Source of the DNA: Entrophospora sp. SA101 | Lineage: Eukaryota; Glomeromycota; Glomeromycetes; Entrophosporales; Entrophosporaceae | Assembly (NCBI GenBank): GCA_958430865.1 | Contig: CAUDNR010000280.1 | Coordinates: forward strand, 65,779 to 86,501 | DNA length: 20,723 nucleotides | Direction: 5' to 3' | Shown here: piece by piece, positions 1-12,173 of the stretch | How positions within the stretch are numbered: position 1 is the first letter of the stretch | How the letters are laid out: each line of letters starts with the position of its first letter | Notes under the pieces: model-generated | The model's database searches: none | What the model was told of the DNA's origin: nothing | Seen by the model: only the letters and a program-made list of their open reading frames with translations | Position numbers and translations under genes: made by a program

Positions 1-286
1 CACTTGAAAGATATGGTTATGTTTTCAACAATTGATAACAATTAACGAATGTGTAATTTTTTTATTATTCATTATATACTCTTAAAAAAAAATATATAAA
101 AATCATGGAATATACTTATACTATTACTATAATAATAATAATAACGTACCACAGAATACAACAATCAGTTTGATAATCAAGTGTTACAACATCTGGTAAT
201 AGTAATCCGTTAATTGTAATGATATTGTTATAAGATTTTACGGTGTGATATTTTATCACTGCAGAAAATAATCGTTTCTGATAAAT

Positions 287-419
287 CGTACATTCGTACA
301 TTCGTACGTACATACATATGTAAAATTTCCTCGTACAGGTGTACGGCCGCAACGAAACTGTATGAACTCAATGGTACGAAGTCAGTCGTATGTATGTACG
401 TACGTACATACGTACGAAG
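287..419. repeat. Inverted repeat built of GTAC/CATA tetranucleotides
   Basis: The left arm (about 287-320) and right arm (about 386-419) are imperfect reverse complements made of cgta/cata/gtac steps, for example cgtacgtacatacata on the left against tatgtatgtacgtacgta on the right. About 65 bp of non-repetitive DNA separates them. The arms could form a long hairpin. The rest of 1-441 is AT-rich and has no coding signal I can support; short open frames there follow the repeat. Confidence 0.5.
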
Positions 420-441
420 ATTCTTCTCGTACAGCAAAATT

Positions 442-804
442 TCACAACCCTGATTTACCTGTCATTTCATTTATTGAATACATTGTAAGAGCTTCTATTT
501 CTTTTTTTAATTTTGTTATCTCATTTTGTAATTCTTCAATTGAAGCTAAAGAATTATTATTATCAGTTGCAATATTTTCAGTTGATTTATGTCTTTTAAA
601 TGGCTTGTTATCATTTTTCTTGTTGTATTTTTGATTCCTGTCATATTGCACCACACAATTATAACAATTTGAACAAAGAGAATCACCAACATTTACAAAA
701 AATTCTCCCTTGTTAGCTTTTTTCTTAGCCTCTTCAGTAACATTTCTAAATGTTGAGAATTTTTCTTCTTTACAGTAATTGCAGAATTGATTTTTAGGTG
801 GCAT
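442..804 (-). CDS. Small cysteine-motif, coiled-coil hypothetical protein
   Basis: This is a single-exon ORF of 120 residues with an ATG start and no need for splicing. Near the N-terminus are C8-x2-C11 and C44-x2-C47-x2-C50, a spacing that could bind one zinc ion. A lysine/asparagine-rich linker follows (about 57-75), then a heptad-like stretch (about 86-108, ELQNEITKLKKEIEAL) likely to form a short coiled coil. It could be a zinc-binding dimer, but no function can be assigned. The cysteine-pair layout resembles short lineage-specific proteins I associate with Rhizophagus genomes; that is memory, not a search. It could also be the N-terminal piece of a longer, decayed gene. No intron signals interrupt it and it has no partner nearby. 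Confidence 0.5.
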   Translation of the reverse strand: MPPKNQFCNYCKEEKFSTFRNVTEEAKKKANKGEFFVNVGDSLCSNCYNCVVQYDRNQKYNKKNDNKPFKRHKSTENIATDNNNSLASIEELQNEITKLKKEIEALTMYSINEMTGKSGL

Positions 805-1504
805 TTAATAGATTGCAATTTTGAAAAGTGTGATCTTCTCTGTGATCTTTTGACAGTTCGTATAAAACAACTAGGAGAATAATATATTGAATTTTGAATG
901 GTCGTTAATTAGTACACTTGTACCCACTTTAATTGATGGGACTGGTTGATTATTTTAAACAATATAAATAATCTGTGTAACATTTTACGTGATATTTGAA
1001 TGTCCACCATGCTCACAACAACATAACATATCAACAAAATAAAAATGTCATTTTGTAGAGAAAGGTCTTAGCTTCAAAATGACATCTTTTTTTGATGTTA
1101 CATTTCCATTTTTGGAGTCATTAAAGGATCTGCAAGACCAATAAAAGTTGTAGGGACTAGGTGTCCTGCACTATACACATCAGCATAAACACAAACATAG
1201 TTGAGTGCACATATATATATAAAATCATATGTGAGGATTTTTTATTGAGAAAATGCAGATCAATTTAAAAAATAAAATAAATAATATCGTTCATATCAAT
1301 TTAACAAATAAATAAATAGTAATAATAAATAATATCATTCATGTTGAAGAATAAAATATTAAATGAAGAAGTTATAACTTTTCCTTTCTTATAAATATTC
1401 TCCTAAAATTGCTTTTGCTGCTTCTTCTCCAAAATTCTCCTCATCACTACTCTCACACTTGGGTAAACAAATAAAAAAGCATATATAATAAGTATTCATT
1501 GTAT
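805..1504. other. Intergenic, no gene seen
   Basis: AT-rich DNA upstream of the minus-strand gene at 442-804 and downstream of the remnant at 1505-2244. There are short A/T runs and a repeated 'aataaataat' texture around 1260-1340. I found no coding frame, RNA gene or clear repeat boundary. Confidence 0.5.
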
Positions 1505-2244
1505 TTAATCAATAGAGAATATTTTATTTACCGTTTGTTCTCTTTTCTCTTTCCTAACAGCTGCAAGATTTTCTTTTGTAATTTTTACTTGATTTTTATT
1601 GGAACCAGATAGCAACATTCGTGATTCTTGAAGTGGTTTCTTCATATTAGGATGTGTTTTAATATCATATTTGTTAAACAGGCCTTTGATTTGCTGTTGG
1701 TGTACTACAATAGACCAAATTCTATATTTCACAAAATCATACAGAAGTGGAAATTTGTGGAGGTCTGAAGTTACAGATACAGAAAAATTCTGAAATTCAT
1801 CTAAAAAATCTTGTTCCTGCAAAGCTTCCAACAAACCAAAAGATTGGTTGATACCTTTCAATTTATCTCTCTCAAGAAGTTCAATATAATTTTTTTCATT
1901 CAAATTTATTTCTACATTATAGGAAGCAGAAAAGAACACATGAAATATGGCACAAGCAAATTCTGGACCATTACTACCTCCTAAACTACAAATTACTAAT
2001 GGAAAATGGATCCAGCATTCCATCCATTTACAAAAACTGTCTAATGTTTTTTCATCCCATCTTTTATTTTTTTTTTCTAGGTGATTATATTCTTCATTTG
2101 ATAGCAAGGACTGGGCATTCTCAAACTCCTTTTCAAAAATCAATACTGTATTTCTTCTGCCTTCTTGAGTTCATCTATCCAGATAAGAACTTGATCTGCA
2201 TACATTAAATAGTCTATGGGCTGTACATTCTCTCCCTTGCAACT
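1505..2244 (-). pseudogene. Transposase-like remnant (possibly hAT-type C-terminal region), frameshifted
   Basis: A long open frame (2143-1505, about 212 residues) begins at a TTG, not an ATG, so its 5' end is missing or in another frame. Just upstream, another minus-strand frame (2244 to about 2145) is open and coding-like (contains DYLMYADQVLIWIDELKKAE) and follows a splice-acceptor-like 'ttatgatag'. Joining the two needs a one-base shift near 2140-2146, which suggests a broken gene. The C-terminal part, with HQQQIKGLFNKYDIKTHP and then LQESRMLL, recalls the dimerisation end of hAT-type transposases, where a short S/ER-F block precedes a conserved leucine-rich segment. That link is weak. 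Alternatives are a lineage-specific repeat family or a real gene with a missed intron. No terminal repeats were found. Confidence 0.4.
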
Positions 2245-2648
2245 CTATCATAAGAAAACAATATTAATTATTATTATCCATGTATCTTTATTTTATTTCA
2301 CTTGATTAATCATTAAAATTTAAAATAAAATGGATCTTGTTTCTTATCTTCTAAAAAATCAAGTTGTACAACATACATAAATACTTGCAACCCAAAATGT
2401 AGTGTGACTATATAAATTATACATGTTTATTTGTGTGATTAACCAAATTCGATTAATTAGCATCCATGTACATTCATTTTCTTTGTGAGAGGAATTCTTG
2501 GCATAAATACACATTTACATTGCTTTATCTATTTGCATTATTCATCCAATAAATCTAGGAAGGAAAACATTTAAAAAGGGCAGTATTTGTTATAATTATT
2601 CATGATTTTTATAATACTATTATAACTACATTTTTTCTGTTTTAAAAA
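2245..2648. other. Intergenic, no gene seen
   Basis: AT-rich sequence between two remnants on opposite strands. Nothing supports a gene, RNA or repeat here. A T-rich tract at about 2630-2645 could be an acceptor region for the plus-strand remnant that follows. Confidence 0.4.
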
Positions 2649-3084
2649 ATGGAATTTTTCTTGGTTGAATTCAAACCAATCTCAGCAATAAGCATCTTCA
2701 CTGCTTTATATAGCATCAGGAAATTTTTTCTGACATGGATTTATGTAATTATTACACTATTTACGTAAGTTTGTGGTGGGCTCGTAATATTATGCAAATA
2801 AGCATACAAAAATTATGCAATTATTACATCGAGTGTAAATATTACATAATTTTTATGCAAATATTACAACTTTACATATTAAAATTTACGGACGTAATAT
2901 TGCGGCAGGGAAAATTTCCTGATGCTAAGCAAATTGAGACAGATGAGTGGACATATGATCGTGATGCAGAAATTGAGAATTTACTTGGAGTAGTTGAGAA
3001 TGCAATAAATTGATTTCTCTAGACAATGAAGAAAGATTACAAAAGCTTTATAGTTTTGGAGATGGAGAGACTTTGGAACAGAGA
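2649..3084 (+). pseudogene. Unknown ORF split by a MITE and frameshifted
   Basis: If the 213-bp element at 2713-2925 and one TA are removed, a continuous frame appears from the ATG at 2649: MEFFLVEFKPISAISIFTAL then Y-KQIETDEWTYDRDAEIEN and on to GVVENAIN. A stop follows at 3011-3013. In the +2 frame the sequence stays coding-like (SLDNEERLQKLYSFGDGE) and ends at a perfect donor, AGA|gtaagt at 3085. A one-base change near 3000-3015 would join the two parts. So I see an exon with two lesions: a transposon insertion whose clean removal restores frame, and a separate frameshift. I do not recognise the protein. It is acidic, with no visible catalytic motif. The start may not be native, because an upstream exon cannot be excluded. 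Confidence 0.4.
2713..2925. mobile_element. 213-bp MITE with TA target duplication
   Basis: The element begins gcatcaggaaatttt and ends aaaatttcctgatgc, giving terminal inverted repeats of about 15 bp that continue imperfectly to about 24 bp. It is flanked by TA on both sides (2711-2712 and 2926-2927). TA duplication is the habit of the Tc1/mariner superfamily. The interior is non-coding and built from short copies of 'atgcaa(t/a)tattac' in both orientations. The open frame that crosses it is chance. It interrupts the ORF at 2649-3084. Confidence 0.75.
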
Positions 3085-3115
3085 GTAAGTTATTGTAATA
3101 AATAAGGCTCTGAAT

Positions 3116-3232
3116 GAATCAAATCAAATCAAATTTGAGAGTGATTTGATTTGATTTGATTTGATTCGATCTGTAGTCAATTTGATTTGATTTGAATTCA
3201 AAAAACAGGATTCGATTTAATTTGATTTGAAT
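3116..3232. repeat. Pentamer (TTTGA/TCAAA) inverted hairpin
   Basis: Left arm gaatcaaatcaaatcaaat (3116-3134) is the reverse complement of atttgatttgatttgattc (3149-3167), with a loop of about 14 nt. Further degenerate ttga units run to about 3232. The structure begins about 30 nt after the donor site at 3085, so if that exon were real the hairpin would sit at the start of its intron. Confidence 0.6.
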
Positions 3233-4437
3233 CAAACTGGATTCCTAAAATTTTTTTAACGTCATATTGATAATTTAAATTTATATTACACAGTGAATCT
3301 CAATTAGTGTGCCTCCATTTAATGAATACTAATAAATTGAGGTCTAAGAATGGTTTAATGATAATAAAATTCTTCTTGATATGTTATTTATTCAAATTTT
3401 TAATAATTACAGATTTCTTGATATTAATATTAATACAATGAAAATTTTCAACACCCGATTAACCAGATAATCGGTGAATAATCGATGAATATCATTCGGC
3501 GGATACAACCACTAATCAAATATCAATTCGTGTAACCATTTTAATTTTCAAATAGTGCGTCATTAATTTGACATGATCAACGATCAGGGGAAATATGTAA
3601 AAAATAAATTAGCAGTAATGACACACAAAATTGAATAATTTGAAGTTTTAAGACCAACTGGTATTGATGCAAATTATTCGGGGTCTACTTCATTCCCAAA
3701 TATATAAACTGTAGAATCAGAATTAAATGATGAAACATTTCCATTAGAGTTGTCAGATTTTGCAAGAATTAAATAATAAAATGTTTGACTATCAAGGCTT
3801 ATTCTATCAATTGGGTGACATTATCAAAATTTGAAAATTATTTTTTTTTATAATGAAGAAATATTTAATAGTTTAAAATTAATTGATTTGATTTTAACTT
3901 TTGAAAGAAAAAGTTGAAATTAATTTTACACACCAATCAATTATCTCTTAATTCCATTTAATAAAAAAATGGCAACATCAAACATACCATCTTTCTTTCA
4001 CCATTGGAAAGCTATTTACTGTTGATGGCACTTGAATAATTCGGTAAACTGATTCATTATGGCATATAAAGTATGGAGATTGTTACAAGTTATTATGTAT
4101 ATATATTTGATTTGTAAATTATGGGTATATCAAATATGAAGAGTGTACTGATGTTGGCATCACTTGAGATCATTTTTTTACATGGTTGTCTTGAATCAAT
4201 CATCATTGACTTGAAATAAGGTTATTTAAATTGATGAAAAAGTATATTTAAATGAAAAAGAAAATTATAATGAAAATCATGCAAATTTTGTATATGATTT
4301 ACTGCAAGTTTTATAACAGCAGTAAAATAGTTTTTTAAAAAAATAAAAAAAATAAATATAAACAATTAATTTATAATCTATTTATTTTGAAATAATTATC
4401 ATTAATATAAAAACTTTTTTCATCCTTTTCACTCTAA
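3233..4437. other. Long intergenic stretch, no gene seen
   Basis: About 1.2 kb of AT-rich DNA downstream of the Rpt1 gene's 3' end. Frames are short and broken on both strands. It should include the Rpt1 3' untranslated region at its right end, but no polyadenylation signal can be picked out in such AT-rich DNA. Confidence 0.45.
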
Positions 4438-7182
<2,745 letters not shown>

Positions 7183-7194
7183 GTTTGAAATTAT

Positions 7195-7233
7195 AATGAC
7201 GTATGATTTTCTTTGATTATGTATTTATTTATA
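7195..7233 (-). promoter_or_regulatory. Putative Rpt1 promoter elements
   Basis: Reading toward the gene on the minus strand, TATAAATA (7233-7226) lies about 45 nt before the ATG and TACGTCAT (7203-7196), a CRE/ATF-like half site, about 15 nt before it. No copy of the yeast proteasome element GGTGGCAAA (Rpn4 site) was seen in the 130 bp upstream. These are sequence matches only; such AT-rich DNA gives TATA-like strings by chance. Confidence 0.25.
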
Positions 7234-7834
7234 TGAATACTCCATACTTCCAAAATTAAACAACAATCATGTGACTTGAAACGAGTTCGTCTATCATAAC
7301 ATTACACAAGCGTCAGCGTGGAATTTTTTTCAGAAAATTCAATTTACACAACGTTGTTAGTTCTTGCAATCCATCAATGCAAGCTTTTATATTCTTCTAA
7401 ACCACCCATAATTGGCAGAATTGTTGTTATTGTTGACATTACCAACATCATGACTTGGAGCATTTAAAAGGTTTTGATTGATTTCATTACGATGGATGTA
7501 TGGATTCGAAAAAGAATGGTTGTTTAAATTTTAAGGATTCCATTTTTTCTTAAATAGCTTTTTTCACATTATTCAGCATTGTACAAACAATTGATGGTTG
7601 CTTATGTTATTCTTAGGACAACCATTAATAATATCAAGTGCGGAATGAATTTAGTCTCATTTATACTAATATGACGTTTTCAATTTTTTTCAAAAAAAGG
7701 GTTTAATTGACAGGTAGTAGTAAGCAGTTTTTACGTTTATCTTTATTTTTCAAGATAGTGTCCATTATCATTATACGATTCAAAAAACACATATATAACA
7801 TAAAATACAATGATAAGTATAAATATATTTTGAT
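7234..7834. other. Intergenic, no gene seen
   Basis: This DNA is upstream of Rpt1 and is slightly richer in G+C near 7300-7320 (acaagcgtcagcgtgg), which may belong to the promoter. The rest is AT-rich with no supportable frame. Confidence 0.4.
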
Positions 7835-8600
7835 TCATCTTAAATTTTTGAACATCTTTGCTCGTGTCATCATAAGCTCGTTCTTTACCCTTGACATCAG
7901 GAGTGAGTATCCGTGGAAGTCGAACCGACAGCAAAAGAGCTTGTGGGAACGGAAATGGTCATCAAGCAAGTCGAAGGGGAGGTTTAGCAAATGACATGCT
8001 TCCTTTTTTCTCTTCATAATCATAATTTTTATTGTTGCCCTTGTTTGACTTGGTTTGCATGGAATCAAGTCCCATTCTATTTCCTTCGCTACCAAGTGCT
8101 GTTTGTTTGTCTCGCTGGTTCTCAACTTTCCAAAAACCGAAATTATCGACCTGTCTAGATTGTTTTTAATCGACCTACATCTCCTGTTCTCGTCCACATA
8201 TATCACATGAACTTCAAAGTTGATGATGTCGTTCTTTGACATCGGGTTGTATAGCTTTCTGTTTAGAACAAAGTTCTCACCTCAACAAAAAAGTCATTGT
8301 TTGCAACCCCTGTGAAAATCATCAACAGATCTTGGTAGGGAAGGTCTTCCTTGCCTTCACTATTTTTATCAACCATGATCGTTTGGTTAGAGTCACCTAC
8401 ACATATATATGATTAAGAAAAGTCAACCAAATTTCAAAAAAAACTTCAATTCAAGAAGATATAGTAATAGGGAAAATTATACATACACATTCGACTTCCT
8501 CTTCCATGACGTATCTCCGATCAGGACAACCATCGAATGCTTGAAAAAAACCAACATGTTGTCCGCCTTGTCATAATATCCTTTGAAGTTAACCCTCCCC
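7835..8600 (-). pseudogene. Frame-broken coding block of unknown family
   Basis: Three coding-like minus-strand segments follow one another. The first (8600 to about 8490) contains KADNMLVFFKHSMVVLIGDT and ends near donor-like gtatgt. The second (about 8397-8289) starts after acceptor-like 'tatgtgtag' and reads GDSNQTIMVDKNSEGKEDLP. The third (8270-7835) reads NFVLNRKLYNPMSKNDIINF and includes a 135-codon ATG frame from 8242. The first and second do not join in a compatible splice phase. The second and third are offset by one base near 8275-8290 with no room for an intron. Codon use (GAC, AAG, TTC, GTC) is richer in G+C than the neighbouring genes, which fits a mobile or repeated family. I do not recognise the protein. 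The ATG frame from 8242 could still be expressed alone. Confidence 0.35.
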
Positions 8601-8618
8601 TATAAAACTGGTCTGATT

Positions 8619-8873
8619 CATTTCGTCGAAAGTTTGTTTCATCGAATGTTCATTTCGTCGAGTGTTCATTTTGTCGAAAATTATTTCGTCACAAAAAAAA
8701 AAAAACTTCATTAACAAATTTCTCCTCACACTTCCCACACACTGCGCTTTCCTCACCTCATTTCTTAACTAACTTTCCACACTCCTCACATCTAACTCTT
8801 TCGATCTCTGGCTCGAGGATAAAATAATTTTCGACGAAATGAACATTCGATGAAACAAACTTTCGACGAAATG
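8619..8873. mobile_element. MITE-like element with ~50-bp inverted repeats
   Basis: The left end catttcgtcgaaagtttg (from 8619) is matched exactly in reverse complement at the right end (to 8873). The match runs about 43 bp before the left arm shows an extra ~16-bp unit, after which it resumes (aaattattt). The arms contain internal repeats of the type 'ttcatttcgtcga'. The interior (about 8700-8815) is non-coding, with a poly-A run and a C/T-rich tract. No target duplication could be fixed. Degenerate copies of the same motif (aacgaatga, aacgaagtaa) continue to about 8905. Confidence 0.6.
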
Positions 8874-9177
8874 GGTGTCAACGAATGATTGTCAACGAAG
8901 TAAACGCGACCGAAAAACTTCTCTATCAATATTAATAACATTAAATAATAATAAAATAATCTCCCTCGTGGTCCTTTTATATAGTAATGATAGTAATAAA
9001 TAGTAATAAATTTTGACATTTTCTTAAGTTATAGTACTATTAACTATATTATTAGCAGTAATATTATAAATATAAATTATTATTATCTTGTTAAAGCAAA
9101 ATAATTTTACAAATAGTTAAAATCCCTTTACAATAATATTAATATTAATATAAAATTTATTGCATCAAGATGTGATT
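8874..9177. other. AT-rich spacer
   Basis: This stretch holds frayed copies of the 'cgacgaaatg' motif at its left end, then (taa)-rich low-complexity DNA. No gene is seen. Confidence 0.4.
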
Positions 9178-9570
9178 TAATATTTAATAAAACGAATAAA
9201 CAAATAATTAGAATAATTAGAATAAACGAATAAAACAAATAAAACAAATAATTCGAGTAAACGAATAAAACAAATAAATGAATAAAACCGAACAAAACAA
9301 ATAAAACCGAATAAAATGAATAAAACTAAAACGAATAAAATGATAAAACAAACGAATAAAACGAATAATTCGGGTAATTCGAATAAATGAATAAAATGAT
9401 AAAACAAACGAATAAACGAATAAACGAATAAATCTAATAAAATGCATAATCCGAATAAACGAATAAAATGAATAATTCGAATAAACGAATAAAACGAATA
9501 AAACAAAAATTTGAATAAAACGAATAATTCCTTTGAAATAAAATGAATAATTCAAATAATTCGAATAAAA
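9178..9570. repeat. Degenerate GAATAAAAC-type minisatellite
   Basis: About 390 bp consist almost wholly of variants of 'cgaataaaa', 'gaataattcg' and 'acaaataaaac'. The unit is 9-11 bp and strongly purine-rich on the plus strand. Long minus-strand frames rich in F, I, R, L and Y arise only because the repeat lacks stops in those frames. They are not genes. Confidence 0.8.
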
Positions 9571-9686
9571 CAACCTCAACGTAAGTATTATTTATTGTTT
9601 TGAGAGCTATTCTAGTTTAGAGATTGGGATCAGTCAAAATTTGTTCATTTTATTCATTTTAACATTATTTATTTATTTACTTGTAG

Positions 9687-9810
9687 CGTACCAGGATTAG
9701 TTGCTGAATCAACACTAATCCTGATGGAAGGAGAATCAGCTAAGGCATTTGCCTTAGATGTTTTGGAGGTTGCCAATAACAAGAAGTGGGGAGTATACAT
9801 GGGATGGTAA
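9687..9810 (+). pseudogene. DNA topoisomerase II TOPRIM-domain fragment
   Basis: After a good acceptor (tttatttacttgtag, ending at 9686) a 40-codon frame reads VPGLVAES, then TLILMEGESAKAFALDVLEV, then NNKKWGVYMGW and a stop. It resembles the TOPRIM start of eukaryotic type II topoisomerases, whose signature is TLILTEGDSAK followed about 15 residues later by (D)KYGVFPLRGK. The catalytic glutamate of EG(D/E)SA is present, but D is changed to E and the P-L-R-G-K block is lost at the stop. A donor-like CAAC|gtaagt at 9581 could pair with this acceptor, but its upstream side runs into the minisatellite, so no further exon is visible. The best reading is a dispersed fragment of a TOP2-like gene, not a working enzyme. 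Confidence 0.5.
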
Positions 9811-9823
9811 TTACTTTGCCAAA

Positions 9824-9895
9824 AACGTAATACGTAATACGTAATTACGAAATCAATTACGGGTGACGAAATCAATTACGCGTGACGAAATTAAA
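9824..9895. repeat. Short tandem repeats acgtaat and acgaaatcaattacg
   Basis: Three copies of '(a)cgtaata' are followed by two near-identical copies of 'acgaaatcaattacgSgtg' and a partial third. The block begins directly after the stop of the topoisomerase fragment, which suggests it marks the edge of that duplicated segment. Confidence 0.6.
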
Positions 9896-10231
9896 TGACA
9901 CCTATTATTTATCTCGTTATATTAATATAATGACATAATTTGTCAACTTTTTTTAGAATTATAGAATTTATTCTGTTATAACGACATGTCAGTATAATGG
10001 GAGAACCAATCAAAGTCATTCCATATAATCATTTCTGAAAAAACATAAGGAAATTAAAACTTACGCCGGTTGATCTTTTGAACGAAGGTGATGGTGATGA
10101 CCAAGTACAACAAACAAGTTGGTTGGCATCAATTTTTAGGTTGCACGGGTAGATAATTGACGTGAATCGGGAGAAATCTTTTGTGAAACAAAAAATACAC
10201 TATTATTATTATTATTGCCTTCATTTATAAA
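9896..10231 (+). other. Spacer with possible transposon-end remnant and short frame
   Basis: At 9917-9990 are palindromic pieces 'cgttatattaatataatgaca' like and 'ttataacgacatgtcagtataatggg', a texture seen in pogo/Fot1-type element ends; this is only a resemblance. A short frame at 10039-10152 (ending DLLNEGDGDDQVQQTSWLAS-IFRLHG, stop) is coding-like but has no start or family match. The last ~80 bp form the 5' flank of the gene at 10232 and contain an (att)n run. Confidence 0.3.
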
Positions 10232-11084
10232 ATGTCTTCAAAAGAAACTATTTATGATGCATTCAAAAAACCGAAAAATTTAATATCACCACCAATATCA
10301 GAATGGGAATTTGGCGTAGGAAATATTCCAGCACCATATCCTTATTCATTTAAGCCTGAAGGTTTTTTATTTATTCCTTAATTATTGTAGTTGTACTGTA
10401 GATTAAAAGTAATCATTGTTATTATTATTATTCTTAGAATTACTGGCAGATTTAGGTAATTTTCCAAAAAAGAATAGTTATGAATCACAACAACAAGGAT
10501 CATCTAATAAAATTGATAATGATTTAATATCGGTAATAATAAGAAAAATATTTATATTATTATTTATATATAATAGTTATTAACGATAAAAACTAATGAA
10601 TAGGAACAGCGTGAGATGTCCAAGAACATAATTAGAACTCCAAGTTCACCAGAAGATTTTTCGTTATTAGCTGATACAACACCCTCCAGGAATAAAATTC
10701 TATACAATAATAGTACATTTGCAAGTTCACACCAATCACAAATCGATTCAACTTTAAGATCCAGAACATCTTCATCTTCGTACACAGGTCATCATCATAT
10801 AAATGATAGACCATACAGTATTAGTGCATTAAGAAGACCTTCTCAAATTATTCTTTCTAAATATGACGAGAATGTTGAAATAGGGTAAAAAATGCTTTTA
10901 AATAAATAGCTTTTATTATTATTATTATCAACGTTACTATTATTTTAAAAACAAATATCATTATTTTTTTTCTTTAAGCAGTAAAGAATCAACAATTGCA
11001 ACAAATTTCGATCCAGAGAAAGAAAAATCATTTTATGATATTGCCATAAGAATTTATCGAAGATTCAGCAGCATTGATAATTGA
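10232..11084 (+). CDS. Four-exon hypothetical Ser/Pro-rich protein
   Basis: Exons 10232-10361, 10438-10532, 10604-10884 and 10982-11084 join in frame (130+95+281+103 = 609 nt) to 202 residues, starting MSSKETIYDAFKKPK and ending IRIYRRFSSIDN. Introns are 76, 71 and 97 bp. Donors are GTTTTT, GTAATA and GTAAAA. The last intron has a tandem acceptor, aagcag, so use of the first AG would start exon 4 at 10979 and add one serine. The protein is mostly low complexity: a Pro/aromatic segment near 25-42 (EWEFGVGNIPAPYPYSF), a Q/S/N stretch near 55-70, and S/T-rich sequence with R-T-P-S-S-P and R-R-P-S type sites that kinases could use. There is no signal peptide, membrane segment or enzyme motif. I do not recognise it. 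In-frame joining across three introns is good evidence that the gene is real. Confidence 0.7.
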
Positions 11085-11956
11085 ATGATTGATTGATTGA
11101 ATTATTTATTACAGTGAAAAGTTAAATTTAAATATATCTATAATATTAAAAATATATTGCTATTTGCTAGAATTAACAACAAAATTCAAAAATTCAATGA
11201 ATATATCTTCTACATGTATGTGTATGCATACATTCATATATATATATATTAACATTCAACGTTTTCTATCTTGATGTTTTTATAACTCTGTATCTATCTT
11301 TAACTCGCACAAATTCATCATATAAATCCTTTTCAATTGTCTTTCCATTTCTCAGACCAAGCTTGTTCTTATTACAAATTTCATATCGATTTCATATTAG
11401 GATGTTCCATTATCAAACAAAATCTTTAATATGCTTGATAAAATCAGTTTAACTTGACATCCGACAATATTCATTCGGGCCTTGAAAAGGTGATGGGTGT
11501 GTGAAGATTCACTATCAAAACAGTTGAAATACATATGATGATCATCATTTATATTTGAATTCCTACCAGCACTTGATAAGTATAGGATAATATTTCTATG
11601 GTCCTAAATGTATATCCTCATAAATATAATAAAAATAAATAATAATCATTTCATAAAGAGTGACTGATTGACACATACTAAACTTTCCCATAAATTATCT
11701 TCAATAATTTTTATTTGGATCATTTGCATTAATTTATGTGGTTGTGTAATAATCGAAATGATGAAATATGAATCAAAAGAAAGAAACATTAAAAAAATAA
11801 AAATTATTTCGATTAACTGCAACAACAACCACCCACCATACCAAAGAGAGGAGGAGGCAAACAAATAAAAGGTTCAAAATTTAATAACAATAATAAAAAC
11901 GAACCACAAAAGACCCTCAACAATTAAAACTGGTATTCAATATATTCTACTATAAT
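11085..11956. other. Intergenic, no gene seen
   Basis: AT-rich DNA after the stop of the preceding gene, including its 3' untranslated region. Overlapping short frames near 11646-11868 occur on both strands and lack splice support. Nothing else is seen. Confidence 0.4.
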
Positions 11957-12082
11957 GAAGACACTTGGCCCTCACAGCTTTCTGTGCCACAACGTCAGTT
12001 TTTGAGAATCAAAAGATTTTATTGTCACGTGTTTTGTGAAGATCGTCAAGTGCAGATTGCCATTTTACGATCTATTAAATAA
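11957..12082 (+). other. Short coding-like frame upstream of the Fanzor remnant
   Basis: An open frame reads EDTWPSQLSVPQRQFLRIKR, then FYCHVFCEDRQVQIAILRSIK and a stop. Its mixed hydrophobic/charged pattern looks coding, but it has no ATG in place and no family I can name. It lies about 90 bp before the Fanzor remnant and could be part of the same inserted unit or an unrelated fragment. Confidence 0.2.
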
Positions 12083-12173
12083 ACGTCTATTTATGATATT
12101 TGCCATATTCAATTTTTTTAAAAAAAATTGAATATTTTACAAAATTTTATTTTTTATTAAAAATCTTCTTTAG

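Noticed and set aside
2735..3013. 92-codon plus-strand frame starting inside the MITE
   Set aside because: Its first two thirds are the element's own non-coding repeats. Only the part after 2926 belongs to the host coding sequence.
9177..9579. Two long minus-strand frames rich in F, I, R, L, Y (109 and 120 codons)
   Set aside because: They are translations of a degenerate GAATAAAAC minisatellite that lacks stop codons in these frames; no domain or start context.
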